A stretch of DNA of 64,000 bases from Saccharum officinarum (GCA_020631735.1 CM036160.1:112574680-112638679), one strand, 5' to 3'; numbered from the stretch's first letter, positions 10,131 through 23,790 are shown. Notes: generated by a model not told the origin, from the letters alone. Made by a program: numbers and translations.

Positions 10131-13100
10131 ATGGCGCTCTCGTGGCCCTCGGCCATCCGCCTCGCCGTAGCCGCCGTCCTGCTCGTCGCCGTCGCCGTCG
10201 CGCTCTTCACGCTCCCCGTCGAGAAGGTTCGGGTTTCTCTAATCTCCACCCCGCTATCAAAATCGGGCCCGTTCGCGATTCCATGTTGGGAGGATGAGTG
10301 TGGTTAGGCATGGAAACAGTCGTCCTGGTTGTTGAAATGTAGGTTCGTTTGCTCTCGTGATTGGTTCAGCTCCCCCTCCCTCCCTTCGGTACCCAAATCT
10401 GCCATGGTTATACTTCGTGTTGCTATCTATATGGCCGGAAATTCTTGTTCTAGTGGAGCTAATGATGGGCCGTGTCGAATGTGCATTCGAATGTTTCAGT
10501 CATCAGAAATGTAGTATTGTTTTGGGTAGACTGGGTCAATGCGTCATGACATGACATGGTTGTAAGTAACACATATCATGAATACATGTATTCCCAAATT
10601 GAAAGACATTTCCTGTCTAGTAGGTCAGGATGCTCTATTGCTTCTCACATCCACTGTTGCGTGCCATAGTAGGTCAGGATGCATGAATCAGGGGGATTAG
10701 TTGTTGGAATCATTTTTGTCATCTGACCATTCTAGTGCTTAATTTGTCATCCGTTCATGCCTTGTTCAATTATGGATATATCCTTATGGTATTCTCTAGT
10801 TCTGTCTTTAGTAACTCTTATTATACCCTGTTATGGTATTCTGTTAGGATATATACTGCTTTCCGTTTTAATTTGCCTCAAGATGGTCATAACTTAATAC
10901 CTGAAGTTTACCTTTCTCAGCTGTCCAGCTCACGGCATTACCTGCTCTGCTTTTTTTCATCTTGATTGAGAGAATTTTTGTCAATTAGTTTTATTCTTTT
11001 TACCTAGTTTACATCATAATGCTGTGATATTTTAATTTACTAGGATAATCCAGAGTTTGAGAAGTTCTTACTTCCCTTCTCCTCGCTTTCTTGTTTCCTA
11101 TAAATCTTAAGATTATGGAGCTTAAAATGTAGATTAATTTAACTTCCGCATCAGGTACTTATTGGTTTAAGTTTACATTGACAGATTTTAAAGGACTTTC
11201 TGGTTTGGATCAAGGAGAACTTGGGTCCATGGGGTCCTTTGGTGTTGTAAGTATTGAACTCTCTGCACATAAGTGGTAGTTTCTCACTTGCAGCCACACT
11301 TTTGGAGCACACTTACTGCTATACTCCACTACACAGCTTTTCATAGAAAACATATGTCCTGCCCCTTAAATAAAACCCAAACCCACCTACAAGATATATA
11401 TAAGCCTTGCTTTGTTATGCCTGGTACTGGTATTTGGCTTGCACTTGCAGTGACATGCCATAAAGCTGTGTAGTGGAGTATCGTTGTTCTATATTATGTT
11501 ATATGACCTTACCAACTTTTTCATTTCCAGCTTAATTATATTCGTGTTGTGTAATATTACAGGGCCCTTGCTTACATCCCTCTGACAGTCTTAGCTGTTC
11601 CAGCATCAATTCTTACAGTACGTTAGATTGCTATTTCCCCTTTTTACAAGCCTTGCCCTTTTCCTCTTTTAAGAGCCCTCGTGTTAGATCACCTTTTTAT
11701 GTTGCTGCAATTCTTTTACCAGCTTGGAGGGGGCTATTTATTTGGATTGCCAGTAGGGTTTGTTGCTGATTCCATTGGAGCAACAATTGGTGCAACTGCT
11801 GCATTTCTGCTTGGCAGGACGGTATGTATAGTAAATGTTCCTTTTTCTGTATTAAAAAATTATATGTTACGAATCGAATAGTGCTGTAGGGTAAATGCTA
11901 AGTGGTAAATCAGTTCATTGCATCTGGTTGGTTGCCCAGTTATTGCTATCCTTCATGTTACAAACTGTGTATTCTGTGGTGCATGCCTTTTTTTTTTATC
12001 TTGTGTTTCGACTGCAACTACATTAAAGATAATTGGTTACACCTTATGCACCTTGTTCCTGTGGATAATTATGTCCGCTGAGTAGATTTCCAAGTACTAT
12101 AAGTTTCAATTATTTTCGAGTATTATTACTTTTGTGATATCGTAAGAGTTCTATGTTGCAGATTGGGAGGCCTTATGTTCTCTCGAAATGCAAAGATTAC
12201 CCTAAGTTTCAAGCAGTAGCCATTGCCATCCAAAGATCTGGCTTCAAGGTAATTTTTTGCAGTCTGGAGGTTTTAGACACACAATTGGCTGAAAGTAACA
12301 TTGGACTGATATGGGATTGCCCAACTCTAACCATATTATGAATTTGTCTGATTCATTTACGTGGTTTCACTAAGGCTTCTAACATATGTGCAGATCGTGT
12401 TGCTACTAAGGCTTGTACCTTTACTTCCGTTCAACATGTTGAACTACCTGTTATCTGTCACTCCTGTTGGTGTTGGAGAGTACATGCTGGCTTCTTGGTT
12501 GGGAATGATGGTATGCTTCCACTTGTTACCTTTTTACATTTTATGTCATCTTTGTTGATGGCTTCTTTGGGCTTCATGTCTAGACTACCCCAAATGGTTG
12601 GGGAGAAAAAAAAAGGCTCTGTTGCTGTATGACGGCACCAGGCTACTGGCGCATACTATATCTGGCTCATTGAAATTTTGCTTTGTAACTATCTGCTACA
12701 TTGTTTGCATAATTGCAACCATTTGTTTGTTTGCATAATTTGCTGTGTTAGACTATGCTTTATAAGTAAATGTGCTGTTTTCCTTTGGTACTTGTTTGAT
12801 ACTAAATCTATTTTATTGATAATATATTTACACAGAAAACTTTGTGAGTTGTGACTATTAACAGCATACTCATGTCATTAGCTAACTCAGCTTTATATTA
12901 CCCTTTTCATTTATGAACTGTTCTTAGCCCATCAAGGCAATGCTACATTTCATTGTTGCTAATCATCCTTGTTTTACAGCCAATCACTCTTGCCTTGGTG
13001 TACGTTGGAACAACACTGAAAGATCTATCAGATGTGACACATGGGTGGAGCGAGATCTCGACTACTCGATGGGTGAGTAATACTAATGATGCATTGTCTC

Positions 13101-15079
13101 AATTGCTGCATTGTGCTTGTGATGTCATGTATTGGCTTGTGTTTTGTAACCATCAGTTCATATAAAATTTCTGAATACAGAGTAAATAACTTTTTTCATA
13201 AAGAAAGAAAAATGTATCATTAGGTTCTTTTTTTTTGCATTTATCTTTGGTTCCTACATGAACACAAGTCATTAAATATGCCTGTTTGCATAAACGATTT
13301 GTTTATCATACAGAATTAAGATGATTGCCTACCCCAACTTGCTTGGGACAAAAGGCTATGTTGTTGTTGTTGTACAGAATTAAGATGATTGGGATCTGAT
13401 AAAATTTGTCCATTTGCGCTCCCAGTACATCCGTATTACTAATAAGTTGTGTCATCAATGAACCTCTGCAAAACCTAGAAAACTTTGCAGTTATCTTGTT
13501 CATTTTCACTTGTACTTGAATGAGTGATTTAATCTTGGGATATTTGATTTGAGCTTGAGGGCAAAATTTTGATCACTGCCACAATTCTTACATGTGTGGT
13601 GGTATATCAGTGTGTTGATTAGGCCGTGTTTGATTTTGGTGGGGTAGCACTTGGAAGTAGATGGAACAGTTGCATGTCTTAGTTTTAGCGGAGACGTGCA
13701 AGGAAAACATTGAACATCCTATATCGACAAGCTCCTTCCATCCCAAAAAAGAATGCAAATCTAGGTGACAAGTCGAACTTTCTAAAATTTGGCCATAGAA
13801 AATAATCTCAACATTTATGTCTCCAAATATGTTTACTATGAAATATATTCCATAATTGATCTAATGATATTTATTCAGTATCATAGTTTTTAGTACTTTT
13901 TTGTATAAATTTAGTCAAACTTAAAATTGTTTGACTCTTCTTGGGATGGGGGGAGTAGATAACAAATGCTAAAGCAAAGAAAACCTCTTTCTTTTTGGTA
14001 CCTCATCACCAGTGAATCAAATGTTTCTGTTAAGTTGTTCCTCATTTTTTTCTCGAAGGACGCAGGAGAAGTTGTTCCTCATTTGTATTTCAGAAGTAGA
14101 TTTTGATTTAGTACATTGGTTCTAGTAACTTCAGCTGATACCTATGCTTGTTTCTTTTTTCTTTCAGATTTTGATAATATCTGGCTTTGTATTATCTGGT
14201 ATGTGCCATTATCCTCCCTTTATAGTTCTGATAGCATCTGTCTTTTTTGGGTACTTAGTTACAGGTATAATTCACTCTAATTTTAACCAAAATCTTAATG
14301 TCTTAAAAATACCAAGCCAGTTGACAAGTCATGTGTTTCTTACCTTATCTTTTTAATACATCCGGATCTTTTATTGGGCCATTCTCCTTATTTCATGTCC
14401 GGATTTATACATAAGTCCTAGGAGATTTTAAACATCCTTGCTTTTGGTTTCTGAATCTACTTATTAAAGAACAGCAGTGCGTGCTGATAGCCGAGACATG
14501 GGGATCCCCTTGAAGGTTTTGCATGCCCTGGTTATAGATGACTAATGAAATTTCATCTTGGCACAGCTTAGGCCTTGAGGAAATGAGGAGCAGATAAAAC
14601 TGATTCAACTGAAATTTAATTGCAATTCTAGAAGGTCTATGCGACTTGGGAGAAATAAATTTGCACACTTTAACAAACCTGCATTCTTATTAATGGATAT
14701 CCAGAAAGCAAACAGAACTGCATTCAACTGTAGGCCTTAAATTCAGCTCAGTGGATTTGCAACATTGAGTGGGCAATCCCTTCTCTATAGAAAATTTGAA
14801 GAATTTGTCTTAAAATGACATGTTAAATTATTCCTGTTCAATTATCTTAACAAGTCTCTTCTTGCTCATGTATATACTGGCTGTTTTCACTGTGGTCCTG
14901 CAGTGGTCTTGATTATCTGCGTCACAAAAATTGCAAAATCATCTCTGGAGAAGGCATTGGCCGAGAATGGAGAGCTCGATGTAGAAACATCGCAGCTTCC
15001 TGTGGTAGCCTCTCCCTCGGATCTGCAACAACCTCTTGTAATCAAGATTGACACATCAAATGAAGATCATGAGAAGTAA
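10131..15079 (+). CDS. VTT-domain (TVP38/TMEM64, 'SNARE-associated Golgi') membrane protein, 9 exons
   Basis: Coding exons: 10131-10226, 11185-11246, 11563-11617, 11723-11821, 12162-12248, 12394-12510, 12980-13072, 14168-14198, 14904-15079. All have GT...AG junctions, and the sum is 816 nt (271 aa plus stop). Residues 9-28 form a first membrane span. Residues about 55-172 are the VTT domain: a small-residue re-entrant segment rich in Gly (LGGGYLFGLPVG, from 72), then GRTIGR, then LLRLVPLLPFNMLNY (137-151). Further hydrophobic segments lie near 173-185 and 204-220, followed by an acidic, probably cytosolic tail. The family (yeast Tvp38, animal TMEM41B/VMP1 relatives, bacterial DedA) acts in endomembranes; several members are lipid scramblases. 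The specific role of this plant clade is not known to me. The ATG at 10131 is the first in-frame ATG after the GC-rich leader and places the basic/hydrophobic start correctly. Length fits the plant family (about 270-280 aa). Confidence 0.93.
11321..11481. mobile_element. MITE with perfect 20-bp inverted repeats in VTT intron 2
   Basis: 11321-11340 (ATACTCCACTACACAGCTTT) is the exact reverse complement of 11462-11481. The total is 161 bp and non-coding. No target duplication is obvious. Confidence 0.7.
12585..12628 (+). mobile_element. Possible SINE 3' remnant in VTT intron 6
   Basis: CTACCCCAAATGGTTGGGGA, then an A-run, then GGCTCTGTTGCTGT. This parallels the Au-type SINE tail seen at 13,328-13,373 but is diverged and has no clear target duplication. 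Confidence 0.3.
13328..13373 (+). mobile_element. 5'-truncated Au-type SINE in VTT intron 7
   Basis: A 46-bp insert, CCTACCCCAACTTGCTTGGG followed by ACAAAAGGCTATG and (TTG)n, matches the 3' end typical of plant Au SINEs. It is bounded by an exact 18-bp direct repeat, ACAGAATTAAGATGATTG (13310-13327 and 13374-13391), the target-site duplication expected from L1-type retroposition. Confidence 0.85.
13732..13955. mobile_element. Stowaway-like MITE in VTT intron 7
   Basis: The left end is CTCCTTCCATCCCAAAAAAG and the right end is CTTCTTGGGATGGGGGGAG, imperfect inverted repeats of the CTCCCTCCGTCCC type. TA follows the right end, but the left TA is not preserved. Confidence 0.8.
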
Positions 15080-16036
15080 AAGTGTTGTGTTTACAATCCC
15101 TGATGTACATTCTTTGGCTGTTGAGTCTGTAGACTATATATATACCCATAGCTCTGGTGAGGCCGGTAAAAGGGTAAAAAACAACCCAAAAAGAGAAAAT
15201 GAGGGTGAGTTTGACTGATAGGTAATAGTAATACGCTATGCGCTCTGTTCACTCCACATGCTACCATATCTTTGGTGAAAATGCAATTGTAGTATTTAGT
15301 TTTCTGACGTGCCCAAGTTTCGAGCTTCAATTTGGCCTACAGGCATACCTACGTTCTTTACATGGCTATAAACATAACCCACATCCCCCCCAACACCCCC
15401 ACCCCTTTCTTCAACTACTTACTCGAATAAATTAATTCTAGTATTGTCTTAAGTAAAACTTTTTATGTTTGACCGAATATATAGAAAATAGCATAAATGT
15501 TTATGAAACTAAATGAGCATATTATGAAAATATATTTTTACGATAGATTTAATGATACTAATTTGATGTCATAAATTTTTTTCTAAAAATTGATTTGTTT
15601 GTGGACGGATGTAGTATGTATTAGTCTATGATTTGTCGCTTTTGTTCGTAGTCAATTTTAATCCAGTTTATGGAAAAATACATAAACATCTACAAGTTCA
15701 AGTGAGATTATTAATTGGATTTCTGATGAAATATGTTTAACAATGTATTCTTGAACTTGTATATAAATGTTGATGCACATATTTATCTAAACGCGTCGTT
15801 AAAGCTATTAGATAAAATTAAAGTGGATGGTGGGAGTAGCAGGATTGGTTAAACATACGCTTCTATCTGAACAGGTACGCTCTTTGGTACAATCAGTAAT
15901 GTTTTACGGATGTGTGCTACATTGTCATCATGCTTCTGTTATTCATACAAAGGTGAGCCGCTGGTCGTGTCCGCTAGATAGGCATAAAATGCCAAAACAG
16001 CCTCTGCTTTTGGTGAATTTGTGGCCAAATCGAACT
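15080..16036. other. 3' flank of VTT gene
   Basis: This holds the probable 3' UTR. At about 15440-15620 there is a degenerate AT-rich Stowaway-like remnant ending GGACGGATGTAGTA. No other gene is seen. Confidence 0.45.
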
Positions 16037-16279
16037 AGCCCTGTTTAGTTCCCAAAAAGAGCAAATTTTTTTTTGCATAGTACCTGTCACATCGAATCTT
16101 TGGACCCATGCATGGAACATTAAATATAGGTTAAAAAATTAACTAATTGTACAGTTTATCTGTAAATGTCAAGATGAATCTTTTGAGCCTAGTTAATTCA
16201 TGGTTGGATAAATTTTGCCAAATAACAACGAAAGTGCTACAAGAATTTTTCCTCAAAATATTTCGGATCTAAACAGGGC
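16037..16279. mobile_element. MITE, CCCTGTTTAGTTCC family
   Basis: It runs from AGCCCTGTTTAGTTCC to GGATCTAAACAGGGCT, with inverted ends and an AT-rich non-coding middle. This is a very common grass MITE type, related in its ends to 712-987. Confidence 0.8.
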
Positions 16280-17632
16280 TATGATCTTTTTGTCCGAGGT
16301 GTGACAAGCTACAAATTTTATACGAGGCAAATGATTGGGCACTTTTGGGGTAGTTTTTTCTTTCTTTTTTTGGCTAGCAAAAAGTAGCTCCATGACAGAG
16401 ATAGCCAGATAGGTCGGGAGGAGTATAATCATTTTCACTTACGAATATGGTCTGGGCCGGGCCGGTATCTCTGGGTCTCAACTCAAAACAGCGACGCCCT
16501 TGACCTGGACTGTGTTTGGTTTTGAGAAATAAGGTGGTCCATCTTCTCACTCACTTTTTGTATTTGATTTATGGAATGGAATTTGTTGATCATCACCACA
16601 TTATTCATCATAAGGTAACAATTAGTATAAGCACAAGGAATGTGTTGATTCCACCAAAATTTATGGGATGAACTCATCATGCATCAGCTCATGAAGCACG
16701 TCTGCACGTGGTGACTCCACAAACCAAACACACTAAATTCTATCTTTTTTTTATACACTAGGTAGCGTGCCCGTGCGTTGCTACGGGACAACAAAACTTT
16801 TGTACTAAAAACACGGATCACATGATAAGATAACAATACTGTGAACTGCAACTTAACCCATCAGTGACAATATTTCTTCTGGTTCCTATCAGTGAATATA
16901 TGAGCTATTATTTCTCATCCCAACTCTTATGATTTGCTCAGGACCAACAAGAACAAAATTTAATATCTAAGAAATCAAGCAAGGACGGGAAGAACATACC
17001 ACATTGATTAGTTGCTGGGTGGAAATAAAACAAACTGGTGTGCACCTATGTTATATCCGAAATCAGAATTGTTCAATGCTAAAATAGGTGGAAATGGAGC
17101 AACTACTCCTCGCTGCAATATCCAGCTTAAACTGTTATGTACCTTCCTCAAACCTGTGCTTGCCGGTCAAAATCGGCCCAGCCTCTCCCCTCCCCTCAAC
17201 AAAAATTACAAAATAGCACAACTCATAATATTGTAGACAAGTTCTGCATTATCGGCATCACTGACAATAGGAAAAGATATCACTGTTGGGTCCGAAATAG
17301 ACTATGATACAGTTTAAAAATCAGTTATTGTAAATTGCAAGACAAAATAAGCTAGATCAGCATGGAAGCCAATAAACCAACCCTATAGTGCAGTGCCGCC
17401 TCAAAGTTTGATTGTGAAGTTTTATTTGCAGACTGTGCTGCAAGGCATCACCTGTAATACGAACAAGAGTTCAGAGGTTTAACGGATTCCATACAATTGA
17501 AATAAACAAAAATAGAACCCGGATTCATTTCATTGTTCTAAAGTTGTACAGGTTTAGCTAGTTGTTGGCAGACAAAGAAAATGCAGATACAGTGTCAGTA
17601 TACATAGAGACAGATCAGTTAGCATCTCTTTT
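16280..17632. other. Intergenic repeats
   Basis: From 16762 the phrase CTAGGTAGCGTGCCCGTGCG marks a recurrent grass TE boundary. A second copy of the motif is at 30,888. No gene is seen. 17633-17637 (TTGCC) is the TSD of the following solo LTR. Confidence 0.4.
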
Positions 17633-17637
17633 TTGCC

Positions 17638-20600
17638 TGTAACACCCTGGTGTTAAGCATGCATTAGGCATTGCTAATCATGTGCATAAGCATCATCAGG
17701 CATTCATAAGCATTTCATGCCAAATAAGTGAAACATAACCTTGAAACATGTGAAACATGATAATGAAACATAGAAGTTGCATTTACTTATTTTCAACAGT
17801 TGAAAGCTAGTTTAGGGCTAGTTATCCTTTTACATGCTTGTTTGTTAATGTAAATAGCTTAGAAATGTTCATCAAATAATTTGGAGCAAAGTTATTTTAA
17901 AGAAGTTTTGGAAAATTTCGCTTTTAAAAATAATCTTAAAAAATTAAGGTTTATGTTCAAAAATCAACTTTTAACCCCTATTTCAAAATCTGTTTGGAAT
18001 TTCAAAATGCGCCTTAAAGCAATGTTGTAGAGAATGAAATTCTGCACAACTTTTGTTTTTGGGTCACTTTGTGAAAATGCCTCTAACTTGTTCAAAATGA
18101 GAGTTTTTGTGCTGTTTGTTTAGAAAAGAAAAATAAAAGGAATTTCATTTCCTTATTGGACCTCCCCCACCCTTTCCGGCCCACGGCCGATGCGGTCCGA
18201 CCTGCCCCGCGCCCGACCAGAAGCAAAGCTTCACCGCTGCGTGGCCGTACGCCGGCGACGCCCTCCGCCGGGTGGTGTCCGATGGCCCCTCGCGCGTGCT
18301 TGCCTTCAATCCGAGCCGAGCGCCCCTCTTCGCCATTTCGCACGTCCCGCTTTGCCCTCCTCCTTTCCGCAAGCGCAAGCAACGGGAGCAGCGCCACCGT
18401 GCCATCACCAGCGTCGCACTCCACCACCGCCACACCTCTCCGCGATTCAGCTAGCACACAGCTCCGCCTTGCCTCCTACTTCACCGTCGACCCACTTGCG
18501 CCGTCGTTCGCGTCAAGGTAGAGCCGAATTGGTCGCTCCTCTTTACTGGATGACGCAGTCGGGCTAGCGGGAGTTCGCCTCGCGCGCGGACAGCTCGCTC
18601 CCTTCCATCTCCTTCTTCTTGTTCTTGTACTTTCGCTCCGCTAAGGCTCGAGGATGGCTTGCATGTCACCCTCCCGCTTCGTTTTCACCGGAGCCGGCCT
18701 AGCGCCGACGAGCCACGCCACCGCCTCCACCATGCTCGTCTCTGAGCTTGCTCCGCTCCGCTAGCTACCTCTATGAGTTCGCATGATTGTGGGGAGTCGA
18801 TTGGTGGTGACCTCGTCGCCGGCGACCTCGCCGACGGTGAGATTTTGCCGGTCAAACACTCCCCCTGCCCGGGTTCGACCGACTGGTCCGTTGACCCACG
18901 GGTCCCGCCTGTCTGTCCCTCTATGTGGATCTGGGGTGAAGGAGTGGGGTGCACGTAGCAAATAAGGCCAGGTGGATTTTCGATTTGTAAAAGAAATGAT
19001 CTTTTTTCAGAAATTCTGTTTAATGCTTCCAAAATTCATATCTCAAGTTATATTGCTCCAAATTGGATGAAATAAATTTTTTTAGGTTTCTTAGGAATAG
19101 ATATACTGTATAAAATTATTGAATGGCAAATTTGTGTTACTTTTCTGTATAGCTTTATTTAATCCTTGTAAATGCTATTATCTTAGAAAATGCATAATAA
19201 ATATAATATACATCAAAAAAAATATGATTCCAATTTTGTTGATCTATTCTTGAGATGTACTTTCTGTGAAAAATATATAACATGCATGTTCTGTGGAAAA
19301 ATGTGGCTATGTAATTTAGGTGTATTTATTTGTTGTTTCTTATAAAATTGCTAGAGCTAAAAATGTGAATAAAACATGCATGTGAAACTTTTTATATAGT
19401 GTTTATATACTGTGTAGATTATGAAAAAAATATTAAATATGTTGTTTGACACTTTTCATAGTACAAAGTATTTTCATGTGTAATTATGCCATGCTTCTTT
19501 CCTTTTTTGTGTAGGCTGTTTTACTTGTCCAAATGCAATGAAAATTTTATGGTATGATATCTTAAGCATGACTAAGCTACTGTAATTTTCTTAGATTTTT
19601 CTGAGCATCAAAAATATATGTTGCTGTTGTAGCCTTAGTTTAAAAGGAAATAAAATGTGTTTCTTTATTGCATGATTAGCGTATATGTGTTGCTTTGGTG
19701 TATTTTGAAGTATGAAATAGCTTGCTGGTAGGACTTGACACGTTAGTGTAGTTAATGGTGCACGATGGTAGTTAAGAGTAGAAGAGAATGCAGTAGATGA
19801 CATGTGCTTGTGGTACATGTTCTTGGATGATATTGACTACCTGGCAAAGGAGAATTACACCTACTCTGTCAAATAGAGTTAAACATGTTAATCTACATTG
19901 CATGCAATCATGATCATCGTAGTCCACTTACACATATGCATCATAACAGGATCGTAGGAGGAGTCGGTAGCAGCAGAGCCGGAAGCAGTCGAAGAAGTCC
20001 CGCAGGAAGAGCCCGCACAAGAGGTGCAGGTCGAGGAGGACGCTGTTGACGAACTTCAAGAGTGTCTAGACCACTGTCCGAGTTCGTTTGAACGAGGCAA
20101 ACCCTGGAGCATATCTCTCTCGGTTTGCAAATGTTTAACTTATGCTTTAATTATATTTGACGCATTAAGTTTAGAAGTTGATTGCAACCGTTGCTGCATT
20201 TTACCTTGTTTACCATCTTTATATCATATCCTTGTTATACCCTGGTATACGGAGTTAAGTAAATGCTTAGCTTGCTTAGATCGGTAGAAGTCGGGTGATT
20301 TCCTGTCACCTGCGAGCTATAGGTGGTTACCTGGATCTTGTTTAGCTAAATGTGGTATCATGGTATATAACCAAGTGTTGAAGTGAATTTGAGACCGGAC
20401 GGAAGCTTGCAGAGTTTTGGACTGTAGTGATTTCCGTCTGTGTCGGTTAAGGACCGATCATTGTTGTCCCTTGGGCCATGTTGAACGTATGCCTCATATT
20501 TAGCTGGCCGAATAAAGTACCTTTCGACCGCAAAGCCAGAAAATTATTCGGACCGAGTAGATTGCCCGCAACGCACTATACTGGCGCAGATGTGGTAGGA

Positions 20601-21553
20601 CACGGGGGCGCGATGGTGAGTCCAAGGTGCGTCGTGGCAGTCGAGCAGCCCCAGGGTACGGTAGTTCCTAACAAACTCGAGACTTTACCTAAATAGTTGG
20701 TTCGGTGATCTGTAGCTCACTTTAGTGGGTGAGTGTGGTTTGTGTGAGGAATAAATCGCCAGCTGGTTAGTAATCGATTCGGATCGCCATCGCTCCTGTA
20801 TAGTGAGCATTTGACTTGAGCTACTTCATCGTAGTAATGTTTATGGAACGCTCGGTTGGTTATTATGGTTACGATAAGATGAAATGCTAATGATCATATG
20901 GTTATCATTAATTGCTGGAATCACATGATTGCTCTAGTATAGGTGCAAATCTAGTTGACAGGTTAATAATTATTAACTTGATGCAATAGTTTTGGTAAAA
21001 ATATTCTTTAAATGTTAAATATGCTTTTGGCAAAATGAGTCAGCCAACCTACTATACAGTCTTTCATAATTCTTGGAGTCACTTTATTTTTGGTTATGTC
21101 GGGTAAGTCTAACTGAGTACATTCTCGTACTCAGGGTTTTATCCCCTTTGTTGCTGATGGGCAAATGTATTACGGCTACTGCATCAATTGCCTGTATCCA
21201 GCGATGGAGGATGCATCGACCATGGGCATGGTCATTCTAGATCTCATCTTAATGCTTTTGTGGATGTGATAAGTAACTGGCACTGTATCGAACTAAGGGT
21301 GTGTTGTGGTTTGAAAACTATTGGCTTCCGCTACTTATTTGAACTTGGTATTGTAATAACTATTTTACTTCGAATTCCGATAAGTGAATGGTGACCGCTA
21401 AACTCGACGATCTTGGCTGAGTTGTTGGAAAGTTTGAAATCCTTCGTGGTTTCACGGACTACCGGGTTTATACGGGCTTAAGTAGGCTAAGTTGTCTGCT
21501 TCGGCGGGTGATTTTCTTACTTAATTTCGTATAAATTGGTCAGTTCTATTACA
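17638..21553 (+). mobile_element. Solo LTR (plus strand), TGTAACACC class, 3.9 kb
   Basis: Starts TGTAACACCCTGGTGTTAAG and ends CAGTTCTATTACA. It is flanked by the exact 5-bp duplication TTGCC (17633-17637, 21554-21558). It shares blocks in the same order and orientation with the LTRs at 48.7-58.1 kb: a GTAGAAGTCG.GTGATTT...TGTCAC phrase near 20285, a GAGACCGG.CGGAA phrase near 20390, and GTCGGGTAAGTCT..CTGAGTAC near 21098. It is a diverged relative, longer by about 0.6 kb. A GC-rich block (18150-18950) gives long chance open frames. Confidence 0.9.
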
Positions 21554-21558
21554 TTGCC

Positions 21559-23244
21559 CCCTTGTAAAAGTACTTGTACCAAAGTAAATCTGCGGGGTAA
21601 AATTAGTATGGCTTCCCATGCAAGATAAAGGAAGCCAAGATTTCCCCCAATCATGTAAAATAACCAAAAAATAGTAATAGATATATTCAAGTTCAGAGGC
21701 AAGCACATCTATCTAGTAAAATAACCAAGAAAATAGTAGCATGTCCGTGCTAACGCTACGGTAAAAACCTAAAGACAATATTTTTTCTATACACACGCCC
21801 TCCCCAGCTCTCCCTTCCGCACGGTCGCTCTCGACCCAGGATGGTCCAGATGCTAGGCTGTAAATCCAGCTCGACAAAATTTAATATTACAGTGGCAGAG
21901 CCACAATGCAGAATGAGCATACAATTGTATCACCATCATTTTTTTTCTCAAAAATTTAAATATTACCGTGTGATGGCATAGTAAAACATTCCAGTGCATG
22001 ATGAATAAACGAGCTAACTCAAATAAGAAAACCATAGAGAGAGGGCTAACTGCTAAGATCAGTGACAATCATCAATGATGACTGAATGCACTTTCCATGC
22101 AATTATAATAAAAACTATGAATCCCATGCCATTAACAAAAGAAAACTATTTGTCTAGCGGGATCCACAAATGTGCAGTATCTGTGCCAAAAAAAGAAACA
22201 TAACGGATGCCACAATCCAATTTTTTCGTTAATAAATATGCATGTTGTAATTACTCAAACAAAAATTATCAAGCATTATCTGGGTGCCATCCGAGAATGG
22301 CTTGAGGTCGCTCTAGAAGCAAGGTCATGAAAACATTCAGGGTCTGAGATATCTTGGTTAACTCCACATTGTTGCATGAGTTCAAAAAATGTGAGAAGTA
22401 GCCCAGAAGGATAATTTGTGTACCTTTCATGACATGCACCAAAAAATCCATTCAGATTGCAAACAGCCAAGAACCCAACATATCCATATGAGAAAAAATA
22501 TATGAGAATGTGTGTGGAAGGCCAGAAGTGATCAAATTATGGAGCACTAATGTAGCTACAGAAAACATCTTTTTTTTTGTTAGTGAGCTAAATAGAGCAT
22601 GTCAATAGGAATTTATACTATTGGTTATACTAAATGTCTTAATAGTTTGTAGTAGATCCATATTTCTAGTAACATGGTTCACTTTTAGCGAACATTTAGA
22701 GAACCAATTACAGTTAGTGGAGAACACTTGTAACCAAAAAAAAATTCAGAAAATAAGTTTAACCAACCCGCCCAAATTCATTCAGGAGCCACTGCCAACA
22801 GGAATACAAAAGGCTAAGTTGTAAGTTCAGAATTAATTTGTTGCATTCAAAAAAAAGTTCAAAAGTAATTTACTCACCTCCCATATTTACTGAATAGGTT
22901 CCCAATATCAGTTTGCCAGGTATGATGGGCAATGTAGCAAATGAATAACTTGGTGTTACTAACTTGTTGACCAGATGGATCATATCGACATATTTTGTGC
23001 TGCAAGACAAAGAAAAGGTCAAGATACCCGCACAGAGGATATTTGTGCAAGAGCTAAGGGCAGTCTCAATGAGATATTAATGGTAGTTTCTATCCCTATT
23101 AATTGCCCTGCCAACCAAGCAAAAGACTGATGTGGTCATCGAATTAATGAATAAAGAGAAGAAATTTTGAAGAAACCGGAGAAACTGTGTCTACGCTTGA
23201 AACGATGCAGGTAGAAACCGCAAAAGTAGCGTTGGGAGGAAATG
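21559..23244. other. Intergenic, AT-rich
   Basis: AT-rich repeats. About 21728-21760 (AGCATGTCCGTGCTAACGCT) is another copy of the recurrent CCGTGC motif. No gene is seen. Confidence 0.4.
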
Positions 23245-23790
23245 AGCAGCGTCGATGCCGTGTAGGAAACAAGCAGGACGCCGCTGCCGTCGCCTAGGCA
23301 GCAGGCCGCACCGCCGTTGCGCTTGCTGCCGCGAGGGCTCGCCCACGCCGCGCGCTTGCCGGCCACCACCGCGCTCGACGACTGCTATGAGGGCTCGCTC
23401 ACGCTGCGTGCTCGCCAGCCGCCGCACGCTAACCCGCGCTGGCTTGCCACTGCGATACGCCCAGGCCGCGTAGGAAGCGCCGCGATACGCCCAGGTTGTG
23501 CTGCGCGTGCTCACCGGAGGCGCCGCCGCTGCGCATGCGTGCTCGCTCTGTTGGCCGGCCGCCAATGCGCTCGCCCGCCGCTGCGATACGCCCAGGCCTT
23601 GCCGGCCTCGCCGCGATACTGCCCAGGTGTGCTGCGCGTGCTCGCTGGAGGCGATGCCGCTGCGCGTGCGAGCTTGCTCCGCTAGCTGCGCTGGGACTGT
23701 GCGCGTGTGTGCTCACTCTGCTGGCAGCGCTGCGCTTGCGTGCTCGCTCTGCTGACTCGCCAGGGAGAAGTAGAGAACAACGAGATGAGG
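23245..23790. repeat. GC-rich block with internal degenerate repeats
   Basis: The phrase CTGCGATACGCCCAGGCC and close variants recur at about 23451, 23479, 23580 and 23611. They are interspersed with repeats of GCTGCGCGTGCTCGC. Frames are open by composition on both strands. No domain is recognised, and the block may be part of a TE. Confidence 0.55.

Noticed and set aside
9665..10249. 194-codon minus-strand frame over the VTT first exon
   Set aside because: GC-rich shadow of the leader and exon 1, Ala/Pro/Arg composition, no motif.
18092..18567. Frames of 96-125 codons on both strands
   Set aside because: They lie in the GC-rich middle of a solo LTR bounded by a TSD; composition effect.
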